DNA of 64,000 nucleotides from Halomonas elongata (GTDB taxonomy: Bacteria > Pseudomonadota > Gammaproteobacteria > Pseudomonadales > Halomonadaceae). The position numbers and the translations under genes are program-made. The stretch covers positions 124,001 to 188,000 of the forward strand of contig NZ_JAJQTQ010000005.1 in NCBI RefSeq assembly GCF_029081005.1, given 5' to 3'. Of the stretch, positions 1 to 8,228 are shown in pieces (position 1 is the stretch's first letter; each line of letters begins with the position of its first letter). The notes beneath the pieces are model-generated. The model was not told the origin of the DNA, did not search any database, and was given only the letters and a program-made list of their open reading frames with translations.

Positions 1-1
1 C

Positions 2-238
2 GTGCAGAACGCACCGAACCACGACAATGCCGTTCGTTTCCTCGAGTTCCTGGCCTCCGATGAAGCGCAGCATGGCTTTGCCGCCGGCAACTACGAATTC
101 CCGGTCGTCCAGGGCGCCGAGAAGAGCGACGTGCTGGGATCCTGGGGTGACTTCAAGAAGGATCAGTTGAACATCAGCGAGCTGGGCGAGAACAACCCCG
201 AGGCGATCAAGATCTTCGACCGCGTCGGCTGGCGGTAA
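2..238 (+). CDS. Fe(3+) ABC transporter substrate-binding protein, C-terminal end (partial)
   Basis: This is the last 78 codons of a gene that begins before the window. The translation resembles the C-terminus of periplasmic iron(III)-binding proteins of the FbpA/FutA/IdiA type: a helix with NHDNAVRFLEFLASDEAQ, then a NYEFPVV segment and a closing NPEAIKIFDRVGW. In that family the protein carries ferric iron to an inner-membrane permease. The iron-binding tyrosines would mostly lie upstream, outside the view. It ends in TAA and is followed by a strong hairpin terminator. The family call is fairly sure; substrate is inferred. Confidence 0.8.
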   Translation: MQNAPNHDNAVRFLEFLASDEAQHGFAAGNYEFPVVQGAEKSDVLGSWGDFKKDQLNISELGENNPEAIKIFDRVGWR

Positions 239-264
239 GACGTCACCGGACGCCGATAGCAAGG

Positions 265-287
265 GGCCCGCGGCAATGCCGCGGGCC
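265..287 (+). terminator. Hairpin terminator after the iron-binding protein gene
   Basis: A perfect 10-bp GC-rich stem (265-274 with 278-287) closes a 3-base AAT loop and is followed by a pyrimidine/T-rich run (TCTTTCGTT). It sits 26 bases after the stop codon, so it probably ends the transcript of the iron-transport gene. Confidence 0.8.
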
Positions 288-316
288 TCTTTCGTTCGTC
301 GCCGGTTCGCCCTAAA

Positions 317-532
317 GGAAACACTGCTTAAATGCCTGCGCATGCAAATCGCTGCGCTATAGCCGCCATCCCTGGCGGCTACCCTGCGGGCCCGTCTAAA
401 GACGGTTCAAATTCGCTCCTGGCGAATTTGTGCGCGGTGCTTGAAAGCTCGCCTAACTAAACGTTATGTCTCGCTTTCTGTGCTCCGTGCGCCTTGCGTT
501 TCACTATGCTCGGCGATTTATTCAGCGTTTCC
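317..532. repeat. MITE-like dispersed element, copy A
   Basis: This 216-bp non-coding element is bounded by inverted ends: GGAAACACTG on the left and the complement of GGAAACGCTG on the right, with the similarity extending into a TAAAT stretch. A second copy lies in opposite orientation at 22561-22754. The two share their ends and central blocks but carry different hairpin inserts. Inside copy A are two strong hairpins, one built on AGCCGCC/GGCGGCT and one on CAAATTCGC/GCGAATTTG. No protein is encoded. No clear target-site duplication is seen. Confidence 0.75.
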
Positions 533-536
533 CGAA

Positions 537-557
537 ACGCCGTATGGGCGAGCGCAG
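537..557. repeat. 21-bp fragment matching the right part of the next element
   Basis: These 21 bases are identical to 680-700, which is the right-hand part of the element at 585-713. The piece lies directly against the right end of the MITE at 317-532. The simplest reading is that the MITE sits in, or deleted, an older copy of the second element. Confidence 0.65.
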
Positions 558-584
558 ATAGCTCTCGGGCAATGCCTGGGCTCT

Positions 585-713
585 GTCCGAAAAGTCGACG
601 AGCGATGGCCAGACAAGGCAAAAATCGGCGAAAAGACGGAGTTTACGCGCTGTAAATGAGTACTTTGAGCCGATTTTTAACGCCGTATGGGCGAGCGCAG
701 GCACTTTTCGGAC
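585..713. repeat. Second MITE-like element with 10-bp terminal inverted repeats
   Basis: A 129-bp non-coding element starts with GTCCGAAAAG and ends with its exact complement CTTTTCGGAC. An inner pair AAAATCGG / CCGATTTT strengthens the fold. The right end stops five bases before the stop codon of the downstream minus-strand gene. Its form is that of a small non-autonomous transposable element; no transposase is present. Confidence 0.7.
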
Positions 714-717
714 GAGG

Positions 718-1431
718 CTAGTGGGGGATCATCAGCGCCACCCCCGACACCAGCGCAAACAGCAGCACCCCCTGACGCAGCCGGCGAGCATCGAGGCGCT
801 GGTGCATGACGCGGCTGGCCACGCTGCCGACCAGCAGTGGCGGCAGCAGGTAGAGCGCCCAGCGCAATTGTTCCATACCGACCTTGCCCGCCGAAGCCAG
901 GATCACCAGCGAGATCAGCTCGCCGACCAGGAAGCAGCAGGCGATGGTCGAGCGCAGCTCCGGGCCGGGGCGGTGCTGGTAGAGCAGCGCCAGCGGCGGG
1001 CCGCCGACGCCGGTGGCGGTCTCGGTCACCCCGGTGATCAGCCCCACCGACATGCAGGCCCCCGCCCTGGGGCGGAACACCGGCGCGAACAGCGCGGCCA
1101 GCACGGCCAGCACCGTCGAGGCGCCGATCAGCTGGTTGAGCCCGTTGGTGCTCATCACCACCAGGATCCACAGCCCCAGGAAGGTCCCCGGCAGTCGGCC
1201 CAGGCCGATCCAGGCGCTGCCCCGCCAGTCGATGGCCTCTCGCTCACGCAGCGCCACATAGAGGTTGAGCGGCAGCATCAGCACCAGCAATGCGACCGGC
1301 AGCAGGTCGGGGCGCAGCAGCCCCATCACCGGGGCAACGATCAACGCGAAGCCGATGCCGATCGCCCCCTGCATGAAGGCGGCGATGGCCGTGGCCGCGG
1401 CGAGGACGGCGTAGACGACGAGCTCACTCAT
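718..1431 (-). CDS. TauE/SafE family membrane permease
   Basis: The protein (237 aa from this start) is almost entirely hydrophobic, with about seven to eight predicted membrane segments. It has the two-part internal layout of the TauE/SafE family, whose members move small anions such as sulfite or sulfonates. The GxGxGFA-like segment near the N-terminus (QGAIGIGFALIVAP) and the second-half VGGPPLALL segment are typical. The ATG at 1431 overlaps the stop of the upstream deaminase gene by eight bases, so the two are probably co-transcribed; an in-frame start at 1452 is possible but has no good ribosome site. A role in moving a purine-derived or unrelated anion is a guess from context. Confidence 0.8.
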   Translation of the reverse strand: MSELVVYAVLAAATAIAAFMQGAIGIGFALIVAPVMGLLRPDLLPVALLVLMLPLNLYVALREREAIDWRGSAWIGLGRLPGTFLGLWILVVMSTNGLNQLIGASTVLAVLAALFAPVFRPRAGACMSVGLITGVTETATGVGGPPLALLYQHRPGPELRSTIACCFLVGELISLVILASAGKVGMEQLRWALYLLPPLLVGSVASRVMHQRLDARRLRQGVLLFALVSGVALMIPH

Positions 1432-2872
1432 GAGGCCCCCGCGCCTCCGCATCCGACCGCGACGCCATGACCCGCGCGCGATGGGTCATCGAGGTCGGGT
1501 GCACCCGCTGGATCGGGGCGTTGGCCACCGCGGCGCCGGCCGCCTCGCGCACCTCGGCGAGCAGCGCACGGGCGTCCCAGTCCACGGGCCAGCCCTGCCA
1601 CAGCCGCAGCCGACCGTTGGTGAACACCGCCTCGATCTGATCGCGGTTGGCGTAGCGAACCAGCTCCCAGGGGCGGTCCCAGGATGGCGTCATCTCGGGC
1701 ACATTGAGATCCACCAGCAGGAAGTCGGCGGCCAGCCCCGGGGCGATCGCTCCGGTCACGCCCGACAACCCCGCCGCGTCGGCGCCGCCGCGAGTGGCGT
1801 GATCGAGCCACAACCAACCGCCGCCGCAGGAGGAATCGCCGCTGGCCAGCCCGAAGGTCAGTCGCTGGCTGGTCTCGGCGGCGTCCAGCAGCCGGAAGGC
1901 GTCGCTGCGCGTGCCGTCGCTGCCCAGCCCGAAGCGGATCCCCTGGGCGGCCATCTGCAGCGCCGGTGCCACGGCGTTGCCTTTCCAGCTGCTGGCCACC
2001 GGATTGAAGGCCACCGCGGTGCCGGTGTCGCGCAGCAGGTTGAGCTCCTCCGGTGTCACCAGGGTGGCATGGGCCACCAGCGTCTGCGGGCCCAGGGCGC
2101 CGACGGCGTGCAGGTGCTCCAGCGGCCGCTGGCGACGCGCCACCAGCGAGCGCTCCACGGCCTGCAGGTGCTCGTTGACGTGGGTCTGGAAGATGGCGCC
2201 GTGTTCGGCGCACATCGCCGCGACGTCGTGCAGCATGGCGTCGCTGGCCACCTCGGGAATCGACACCGCCAGCGACGGATGCACCAGATCGTGGCCCGAC
2301 CAGCGCGCCAGATGACGCTCGGCGTCGCGGCGTATTACCTCGCCGTCCTCCTGGCTGCCGCCCAGGTCGTTGCAGATATAGCCCAGCACGCAGCGCAGTC
2401 CACTTTCCTCGGCGGCAGCGGCGATGCCATCGAGCTCGGCCGCGGCACGGGTGCCGGCGTCCACTGCGGTGGTGAAACCGCCGCGCAGCGCCTCCAGGGC
2501 GGCAAGCCGGGCGGAGAGATGCACCAGCCGCGCGTCCAGGCTGCCCTCCAGTGGCACCCAGATGCGCTTGAAGATCTCCGAAGGCTCACCGAACACCAGC
2601 GACTTGCCGAGCGACTGGGTCAGATGGTGGTGAGTATCGACGAAACCGGGCATCAGCAGCTTGCCGGGCATCTCCAGCGGCGTCAGGTCGGGATGGCGGG
2701 CCAGCAGCTCCTCGCGGTCGCCGATCTCGGCGAAGCGGCCATCGGCCACCAGCACCGCCTGATCGCGAACGCCGCCCTCCTCCAGCAGTACCTCTTCGGG
2801 CAGCAGCAATAGCGTCTCGGCGGCGAAATCGGCCGGGGTCAGCGAGGCAGTGGAATACGATGTCGACGACAT
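1424..2872 (-). CDS. Amidohydrolase, guanine/8-oxoguanine deaminase-like
   Basis: This 482-aa protein belongs to the cytosine deaminase/AtzA branch of the amidohydrolase superfamily. It shows the metal-binding HxH near residues 81-83 (FVDTHHHLTQ), the QTHVNEH and VAHATLV histidines in the middle, and the LGSDG aspartate that activates water. Such enzymes hydrolyse an amino group off a purine, pyrimidine or triazine ring in the cytoplasm. It lies three bases after an NCS2 purine permease gene and overlaps a TauE-like gene, which together suggest purine scavenging or breakdown. Whether the substrate is guanine, 8-oxoguanine or another ring cannot be told from sequence alone. Confidence 0.85.
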   Translation of the reverse strand: MSSTSYSTASLTPADFAAETLLLLPEEVLLEEGGVRDQAVLVADGRFAEIGDREELLARHPDLTPLEMPGKLLMPGFVDTHHHLTQSLGKSLVFGEPSEIFKRIWVPLEGSLDARLVHLSARLAALEALRGGFTTAVDAGTRAAAELDGIAAAAEESGLRCVLGYICNDLGGSQEDGEVIRRDAERHLARWSGHDLVHPSLAVSIPEVASDAMLHDVAAMCAEHGAIFQTHVNEHLQAVERSLVARRQRPLEHLHAVGALGPQTLVAHATLVTPEELNLLRDTGTAVAFNPVASSWKGNAVAPALQMAAQGIRFGLGSDGTRSDAFRLLDAAETSQRLTFGLASGDSSCGGGWLWLDHATRGGADAAGLSGVTGAIAPGLAADFLLVDLNVPEMTPSWDRPWELVRYANRDQIEAVFTNGRLRLWQGWPVDWDARALLAEVREAAGAAVANAPIQRVHPTSMTHRARVMASRSDAEARGPHE

Positions 2873-2875
2873 GGG

Positions 2876-4255
2876 TTACTTTCCTTTGAGCTCTTGACGG
2901 GACAACGCCTCGCCCGCGGCGGCATCGTGGCGGCGGCCGAGGTGGTGAAACAGCAGGTTGACCAGCACGGCAGTCAGTGTGCCCATGGCCAGGCCGTTGC
3001 CGAGCAGGATCTGCAGGTGTTCGGGGAAGGCACTGTAGAAGCCGGGCACCAGGATCGGCAGCAGCCCCATGGCCAGCGCCGAGGCCAGGGTGAACATGTT
3101 GCCGTGCTCATCGAAGTCGACCCGGCGCAGGATGTTGATGCCCATCACGCCGATGATGGCGAAGACGATCACCGCGGTGCCTGCCACCACCGCGGTGGGC
3201 AGCAGCGACGCCAGCCGACCGAGCGGCGCGAACAGGCCGAGCAGCACCAGGATCAGCCCGGCGGCGACGGTGACATAGCGCGAACGCACCCCGGTGGCAC
3301 GCACGATGCCGATGTTCTCGCCGCTGGTGATGATCAACGAGGTACCGAAACAGCCGCCGAGCAAGGACCCCAGGGCGTCGGCGCGAATGTTGCGCGGCAC
3401 CAGGGCGCGGGCGTCGCCGCGCTTCTCGACGATCTCGGCGGTGGCCAGGGTCTGGCCGGTGGCTTCGGTCATCGACACCACGCTGAAGATGATCAATGGC
3501 AGCGAGGCGAAGAGGTCGAACTTGGGCATGCCGAAGGGGAACAGCGAAGGAAAGGCCACCACCGGCCCGGTGAGCACGCCACCGAACTCCATGACGCCGA
3601 AGACCGCACTCAGGGTTGCACCGGTAAGCAGCCCTATCATGACCGCGATGCGTCGCAGCATGCCGGTGAAGATCCGGGCACTGAGCACGATCGCGGCCAT
3701 GGTCGCCAGGGCCAGAGCGATGCTCGGCAGGTTGGCGAAGTCCGGCGAGCCCTCCTCGCCGGTGATCAGCCCGCCGAAGATGCGTACCAGGTTGATCGCC
3801 ACCAGCAACAGCATGGTGCCGATCACGATCGGCGGGAAGAACCTCAGTACCTTGGTGAAGAAGGGCAGCGCCAGGAAATAGAACACCCCGGTGAGGATCA
3901 CCGCACCGGTAGCCGTCTGCAGGTCGGTAGCCTGGGCGATGGTCAGGAAGATCACCAGCGGCGCCCCGCCCGGCACCTGGACGAAGGGCAGACGGGCCCC
4001 GATGCCGAAGGGACCAAAGGACTGCAGCAACGTGCCCAGCCCGCAGACCAGGAAGGTGGCACTCATCAGCGCGACCATGACCTCGTCGTCGAAGCCCATC
4101 GCCTGGCCGACCAGGAAGACGGCGGTGATCGGCGCGGCGGCCATCACCAGCACGTGCTGAACGCCGAACAGCAGCATCGAAGGCAGCGGCAGACGCTGGT
4201 CGACCGGCTCGGTGCGGGACTCACGCGAGCCGAGCGGCTCGGGAGAAATGCTCAT
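2876..4255 (-). CDS. NCS2 family nucleobase (xanthine/uracil) permease
   Basis: The 459-aa protein has about 12-14 membrane segments and family signatures of nucleobase:cation symporter-2: the QH pair in the first membrane segment (FGVQHVLVM), a PGGAPLVIF stretch, and the ENIGIVRATG motif late in the protein. Members bring xanthine, uric acid or uracil in with protons or sodium. A good ribosome site (AGGATG) precedes the ATG. It is the first gene of a three-gene run with the deaminase and the TauE-like permease, and lies divergent from a LysR regulator that probably controls it. Confidence 0.9.
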   Translation of the reverse strand: MSISPEPLGSRESRTEPVDQRLPLPSMLLFGVQHVLVMAAAPITAVFLVGQAMGFDDEVMVALMSATFLVCGLGTLLQSFGPFGIGARLPFVQVPGGAPLVIFLTIAQATDLQTATGAVILTGVFYFLALPFFTKVLRFFPPIVIGTMLLLVAINLVRIFGGLITGEEGSPDFANLPSIALALATMAAIVLSARIFTGMLRRIAVMIGLLTGATLSAVFGVMEFGGVLTGPVVAFPSLFPFGMPKFDLFASLPLIIFSVVSMTEATGQTLATAEIVEKRGDARALVPRNIRADALGSLLGGCFGTSLIITSGENIGIVRATGVRSRYVTVAAGLILVLLGLFAPLGRLASLLPTAVVAGTAVIVFAIIGVMGINILRRVDFDEHGNMFTLASALAMGLLPILVPGFYSAFPEHLQILLGNGLAMGTLTAVLVNLLFHHLGRRHDAAAGEALSRQELKGK

Positions 4256-4342
4256 GGGGACATCCTCGATTGTTGTTGTGGAGGTCCCCTCAAGCTAGCG
4301 CCGGCCGACCGTACTGGTCCATAATAAAGTTTCGCTCATATC

Positions 4343-4359
4343 GTTGCCAAAAAGGCAAC
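4343..4359. promoter_or_regulatory. Candidate LysR operator between permease and regulator genes
   Basis: A perfect inverted repeat GTTGCC-AAAAA-GGCAAC lies in the divergent control region, 25 bases before the LysR start codon. LysR proteins bind interrupted dyads in such positions. The assignment is by position and symmetry only. Confidence 0.45.
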
Positions 4360-4383
4360 ACTTGGCACCGAGGGAGAGACCAC

Positions 4384-5295
4384 ATGCAGCTGATGCTGAC
4401 CGGATTGCGCTACTTCGAGGAAGTCGCCCGCCAGGGCTCGCTGCGCAAGGCGGCGGAACGGCTGCATGTGGCTGCCTCGGCGGTGAACCGGCAGATCCTC
4501 AAGCTGGAAGACGAATTGGGGGTACCGCTGTTCGAACGGCTGCCGCGGGGCCTGCGACTGTCGCCGGCGGGGGAACTGATGCTGGCCCATGTCCGTCAGT
4601 GGCAACGCGACGAGCGCCAGCTGCTGGAGACCCTCGGCGACATCCGTGGCACCGGCTGCGCGGAGATTCGTATCGCCACCGTCGAATCGCTGACCGACCA
4701 GGTGCTGCCGGAGCTGCTGGGCCGCTTCGGCGAGCGTTTTCCCCGCGTCCGCTTCGCGCTGCACACCGGGCTGACCGAAGAAATCCTCGAGCGGGTCGCC
4801 ACCGGCGAAGCCGACATCGGTATCTGCATGAACCCGCCGCCGACGCGGCGCATCCGCTTCATCGAGTCGGTGGAATTGCGATTCGGCGTTGCCATGGCGC
4901 CGTCTCATCCGCTGGCGCAGGCCTCGGAAGTCAGGCTGGCCGAGTGCAGTGCCTATCCGGCCATTCTCCCGGACGCCGAGATGTTTCGTGGCTCGACCCT
5001 GGAGCGGGCACTCGCCAAATCCGATGTGGAACTCACCCCGCTGGCCGGCGGCAACCGAATCCTGGCGATCAAGTCGCTGGCCCGGGCAGGGCTCGGCGTG
5101 GCCTTTCTCAACGCCCTCGATATCGCCCGCGAGCTGGCCCATGGCGAGCTGGTGTTCCGCCCGCTGCGGGACCTCCGCGTCGACGGCGCACGGCTGGTGC
5201 TATGCAGCGCCGCCGACCGCTCGCTGCCGATGGCGGCGGCCGTGCTGATGGAATCGCTGAGCCAGGCGCTGCGCGACCTGGCTCCCCTCGACTGA
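4384..5295 (+). CDS. LysR family transcriptional regulator
   Basis: This 303-aa protein has a winged helix-turn-helix in residues 5-62 (LRYFEEVARQGSLRKAAERL and SAVNRQILKLEDELGVPLFERL), followed by a periplasmic-binding-protein-like effector domain with the usual PELLGRF and ADIGI segments. The start chosen is the ATG after a GGGAGAG ribosome site. It is divergent from the NCS2 permease and most likely senses a purine or its breakdown product. It ends before a GC-rich hairpin shared with the convergent lipoprotein gene. Confidence 0.9.
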   Translation: MQLMLTGLRYFEEVARQGSLRKAAERLHVAASAVNRQILKLEDELGVPLFERLPRGLRLSPAGELMLAHVRQWQRDERQLLETLGDIRGTGCAEIRIATVESLTDQVLPELLGRFGERFPRVRFALHTGLTEEILERVATGEADIGICMNPPPTRRIRFIESVELRFGVAMAPSHPLAQASEVRLAECSAYPAILPDAEMFRGSTLERALAKSDVELTPLAGGNRILAIKSLARAGLGVAFLNALDIARELAHGELVFRPLRDLRVDGARLVLCSAADRSLPMAAAVLMESLSQALRDLAPLD

Positions 5296-5316
5296 GGCGC
5301 CACGCCATGGAACGAC

Positions 5317-5342
5317 GGGCCCGCGGCAACCGCTGCGGGCCC
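5317..5342. terminator. Hairpin between convergent genes
   Basis: An 11-bp stem with one mismatch (5317-5327 with 5332-5342, built on GGGCCCGC) lies between the ends of the LysR gene and the convergent lipoprotein gene. No clean T-run follows, so termination in either direction is inferred from position. Confidence 0.5.
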
Positions 5343-5356
5343 GGCCGAGAGAGCGC

Positions 5357-5860
5357 TCAATCCTCGTCAGGCAAGGGCGCGGCATCCCCGGCATTGCGGA
5401 ACACCCCCAGGGAGCCCATGCGACGACCGCGATCATTGAGGAAGCTCTCGAGCACCACCACTGGCTCGGTGCCCCGGCGGGTGAACTCGAGCCGGTCAGG
5501 CGCCGCGCGCCGAGATTGCCAGCCCTCGCCCAGGCAGCGGCCCAGTGCCTCGCCTCCGGCGACCAGGGCGCCACGCGGATCGTCGGTGGCCATCGGGCCG
5601 AAGCACAGGTAGTGGTCGGGCCGCCGGGCCGAGGTGATCACGCAGGCATCATGGAACGCCTGGGTGTCGGTCTGCCAGGTGCGCGTCAGCGAGGTGGTTT
5701 CAAGGCGCCCCTTGATGTCCCCAAAGCCCGTCTCCGCGCTCGCAACCGCGTGATTCAGAGCCTCGCAGTCGAATCGCTCCGCCGCCGTCTGGGTGGCCTG
5801 GGTCGCGCAGCCGGCCAGCAACGCCATCCCCGCCAGCCAGATCCTTGCCATTGTTGCCAT
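5357..5860 (-). CDS. Small predicted lipoprotein of unknown function
   Basis: The product is 167 aa. It begins with a lipoprotein signal peptide (MATMARIWLAGMALLAGC) whose LLAGC lipobox would place lipid on Cys18. The ATG at 5860 is preferred because an AAGGAG site lies six bases before it; a longer reading frame lacks a signal peptide at its start. The mature part has four more cysteines (near CEALN, DACV, YLCFG, GRCLG), perhaps two disulfides. No family is recognised. It stands alone between the LysR gene and the ArsR gene. Confidence 0.7.
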   Translation of the reverse strand: MATMARIWLAGMALLAGCATQATQTAAERFDCEALNHAVASAETGFGDIKGRLETTSLTRTWQTDTQAFHDACVITSARRPDHYLCFGPMATDDPRGALVAGGEALGRCLGEGWQSRRAAPDRLEFTRRGTEPVVVLESFLNDRGRRMGSLGVFRNAGDAAPLPDED

Positions 5861-5949
5861 GCTCATCTCCTTGTCTGCCTCTGTGACACCGCACGAGCAC
5901 CGGTTCCGGAACTCCACCGACACGATAGCACCGGCACGCACCGCTGGCC

Positions 5950-6648
5950 TCAATCGGGTATCTCGATATGGAAGCGGCGCTCCAGAGCCTGTCTCCCCCT
6001 CGATGTCAGGCGGAGGGCTCGGCCATCGAGGTCCCGCCTGACCCATTCCCGACCGATGGCGTGATCCAGCAAGGCCGCCCCCAGGGCCCCCGCCAGGTGC
6101 GGGCGACGCTCGCTCCAGTCCATGCAGGGACGGGCGAAGCGGCGACGCCGGGCACGCACCGTCGGGACGTCCAGGCCCATGTCACGGAAGACACGCTCCC
6201 CCTTCTCGGTCAGATGGTAATCGCTGCCCGCCTCGGCGGCAGGCGTCAGCCAGTCGGCCCCGACACAGGCATCATGGAGCGTCACCGCCAGTTCGCCGGC
6301 CATATGGTCATAGCAGGTCCGGGCGAAGCACAGGCGCTGCGGCGTGTTCGGCGCGAAGGTCGGCGTATCGCCCTGCCCGATGACCATCAGCCCCTCCAGC
6401 GCCTCGGCGACTCTCGGGTCCTCCAGCGCATAGTAGCGATGACGCCCCTGAACGTACCGTCGCAGCAAGGTCATCTCGGTGAGGCGCGCCAGATGGGCGC
6501 TGGCCGTTGGCGGGCCGACCCCGGCGATCACCGCCAGCTCGGTACTGGTCCGCGCATGGCCATCCATGAGCGCACACAGCATGCGGGCCCTGGCGGGCTC
6601 GGCGATCGCCGCCGCCACCCGGGACATCGCGAGGTCCGTGACTGCCAT
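5950..6648 (-). CDS. ArsR-type winged-helix transcriptional regulator
   Basis: This 232-aa protein carries an ArsR-like helix-turn-helix in residues 8-80 (ARARMLCALMDGHARTSTELAVIAGV followed by ASAHLARLTEM and a GRHRYYAL wing), then a long C-terminal extension of about 140 residues absent from classic metal sensors. It contains a few cysteines (CFARTCYDH, DACVG, RPCMDW) but not the usual CVC metal box. A GGGAG ribosome site precedes the ATG. It is divergent from the P450 gene and probably represses that operon. The ligand is unknown. Confidence 0.85.
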   Translation of the reverse strand: MAVTDLAMSRVAAAIAEPARARMLCALMDGHARTSTELAVIAGVGPPTASAHLARLTEMTLLRRYVQGRHRYYALEDPRVAEALEGLMVIGQGDTPTFAPNTPQRLCFARTCYDHMAGELAVTLHDACVGADWLTPAAEAGSDYHLTEKGERVFRDMGLDVPTVRARRRRFARPCMDWSERRPHLAGALGAALLDHAIGREWVRRDLDGRALRLTSRGRQALERRFHIEIPD

Positions 6649-6708
6649 ATTTCGCTCCCGATCGAATCATGACCCGCGACAGGCACCGATACTGGGTCGG
6701 TATGCCAT

Positions 6709-6723
6709 GTCAGGCCTCCTGAC
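6709..6723. promoter_or_regulatory. Candidate operator GTCAGG-CCT-CCTGAC
   Basis: A perfect 6-bp inverted repeat with a 3-base spacer lies in the gap between the divergent ArsR-type and P450 genes. Its position suits binding by the adjacent regulator. Only symmetry and place support this. Confidence 0.4.
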
Positions 6724-6765
6724 GACTCTAGCGCCATCATGCCGGACACGCACAAGGAATATCCG

Positions 6766-7878
6766 ATGCTCCCCCTCGAAGCTCCCAGTCACCCGGATCC
6801 CTATCCTTCCTACGCCAGCTTGCGACTGCGAGGTGGCCTTCAATACCTCGAGGCACCAAACCTCTGGGTCGCCAGCGATGCGGCTACCGTCACCGAGGCC
6901 TTCGAACAGCCGGCCTGCCACGTGCGGCCACGCCGGGAACCGGTGCCCGACATGATCGCCGACGGCCCGGCCGGCGAACTCTTCGGTCGGCTGATGAGAA
7001 TGAACGAAGGAGAGGCCCACCAGGCTTCCAGGCAGCGCCTGATACCCTTCCTGGACGCCCTCGATGACGAAGAGATCGCCAGGCTGACCCGGCACCGCCT
7101 CGACGCATCGGACGCTCCAGCTCCGTCGGACACCATGTTCCGTGTGCCGGTCACGGTCATCGCCGCCCTGCTCGGGTGTCCTCCCGAGCACGAAGCCTGG
7201 CTGGCCGAGCGAACATCGCGTTTCGTGGCCGGCTTGAATCCGCTCGGCCATACGGCCCGACGAGACGCCGCCCACCGGGCCGCCGAAGATCTGATGAAGG
7301 TAGTCTCAGGTTTCGAGACACTCCCTGCGGGGCCGAAGGATGCACTGGCCTCGGAGGTCCTGGTCGCCAACCTGATCGGCTTGTTGTCGCAGACCCATGA
7401 CGCCACGGCCGGCTTGATCGGCAATACCCTGCTCGCCCTGCGGAAACACCCGGCGCTACGCGAGTCACTCACCCGCCGGCCCGAGGGGATAACCGCCTTG
7501 GTCGAAGAGGTCGAGCGCCACGACCCGCCGGTACACAGTACCAAGCGCTACGTCGAGGCGCCCTGCCGGTTGGGCGGCACACGCCTGGCACCCGGCGACA
7601 CCGTGTTGATACTGACCGCCTCCGCCAACCGCGATACCTCCCTGGCCCCGGATGCCGACCACTTTCGCCTCGACCGTCGTGAACGCGTCAGCTTTTCTTT
7701 CGGCGCGGGACGTCACCACTGCCCGGGAAGACGCCTGGCACTGGGCATTGCCACCCATGTCATCACCGGTCTGCTCGAGCGTCGTGAATACTTCAACACC
7801 CTTCACCATCACGGCTATCTGCCATCGCGGCACGGCCGGATCCCCCGCCTCACCTCGACACAGGAGGAACACGCATGA
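6766..7878 (+). CDS. Cytochrome P450
   Basis: This 370-aa soluble P450 has the heme-thiolate loop FGAGRHHCPGRRLA near residues 316-329, with the proximal cysteine, and the helix-K ExxR (EVER, followed by HDPPV). The I-helix reads LLSQTHDATAGL rather than the common AGxET, which places an aspartate and threonine near oxygen but in an unusual setting. The ATG at 6766 has an AAGGAA site; an upstream ATG at 6739 has none. The gene overlaps the next one by four bases. No ferredoxin or reductase gene is adjacent, so electron partners must be elsewhere. Substrate is unknown. Confidence 0.93.
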   Translation: MLPLEAPSHPDPYPSYASLRLRGGLQYLEAPNLWVASDAATVTEAFEQPACHVRPRREPVPDMIADGPAGELFGRLMRMNEGEAHQASRQRLIPFLDALDDEEIARLTRHRLDASDAPAPSDTMFRVPVTVIAALLGCPPEHEAWLAERTSRFVAGLNPLGHTARRDAAHRAAEDLMKVVSGFETLPAGPKDALASEVLVANLIGLLSQTHDATAGLIGNTLLALRKHPALRESLTRRPEGITALVEEVERHDPPVHSTKRYVEAPCRLGGTRLAPGDTVLILTASANRDTSLAPDADHFRLDRRERVSFSFGAGRHHCPGRRLALGIATHVITGLLERREYFNTLHHHGYLPSRHGRIPRLTSTQEEHA

Positions 7879-8219
7879 TTGCCGTCATCTTCGAAGCCCG
7901 ACCGCATCCCGACCAGCGTCAGCGTTATCTGGACATCGCCGCCGAACTCAAGCCGCTGCTCGATGACGTGGAGGGATTCATCTCCATCGAACGTTTCCAG
8001 AGCCTCGCCGACCCCGAGCGGCTATTGTCACTGTCCTTCTGGCGCGATGAGCAGGCCGTCGCCGAGTGGCGTCGCCTGGAGGCCCATCGTGCGGCCCAGA
8101 GCGCGGGGCGCCGATCGGTGTTCGCCGATTACCGACTGCGTATCGCCCGGGTCGAGCGCGACTACGGCATGGACGAACGGGAACAGGCCCCTGCGGATAG
8201 CCGAGAGGCTCATGAATGA
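7875..8219 (+). CDS. Antibiotic biosynthesis monooxygenase (ABM) fold protein
   Basis: This 114-aa protein has the ABM/dimeric alpha-beta barrel pattern: MIAVIFEARPHPDQ, a GFISIERFQSL strand and a LSLSFWRDEQAVAEWR helix. Small proteins of this fold include quinone monooxygenases, heme-degrading enzymes and simple stress proteins. ATGA overlap with the P450 gene implies translational coupling, so the pair likely acts on one compound. It converges on polA with ten bases between the ends. Confidence 0.85.
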   Translation: MIAVIFEARPHPDQRQRYLDIAAELKPLLDDVEGFISIERFQSLADPERLLSLSFWRDEQAVAEWRRLEAHRAAQSAGRRSVFADYRLRIARVERDYGMDEREQAPADSREAHE

Positions 8220-8228
8220 TGCGTTCCT

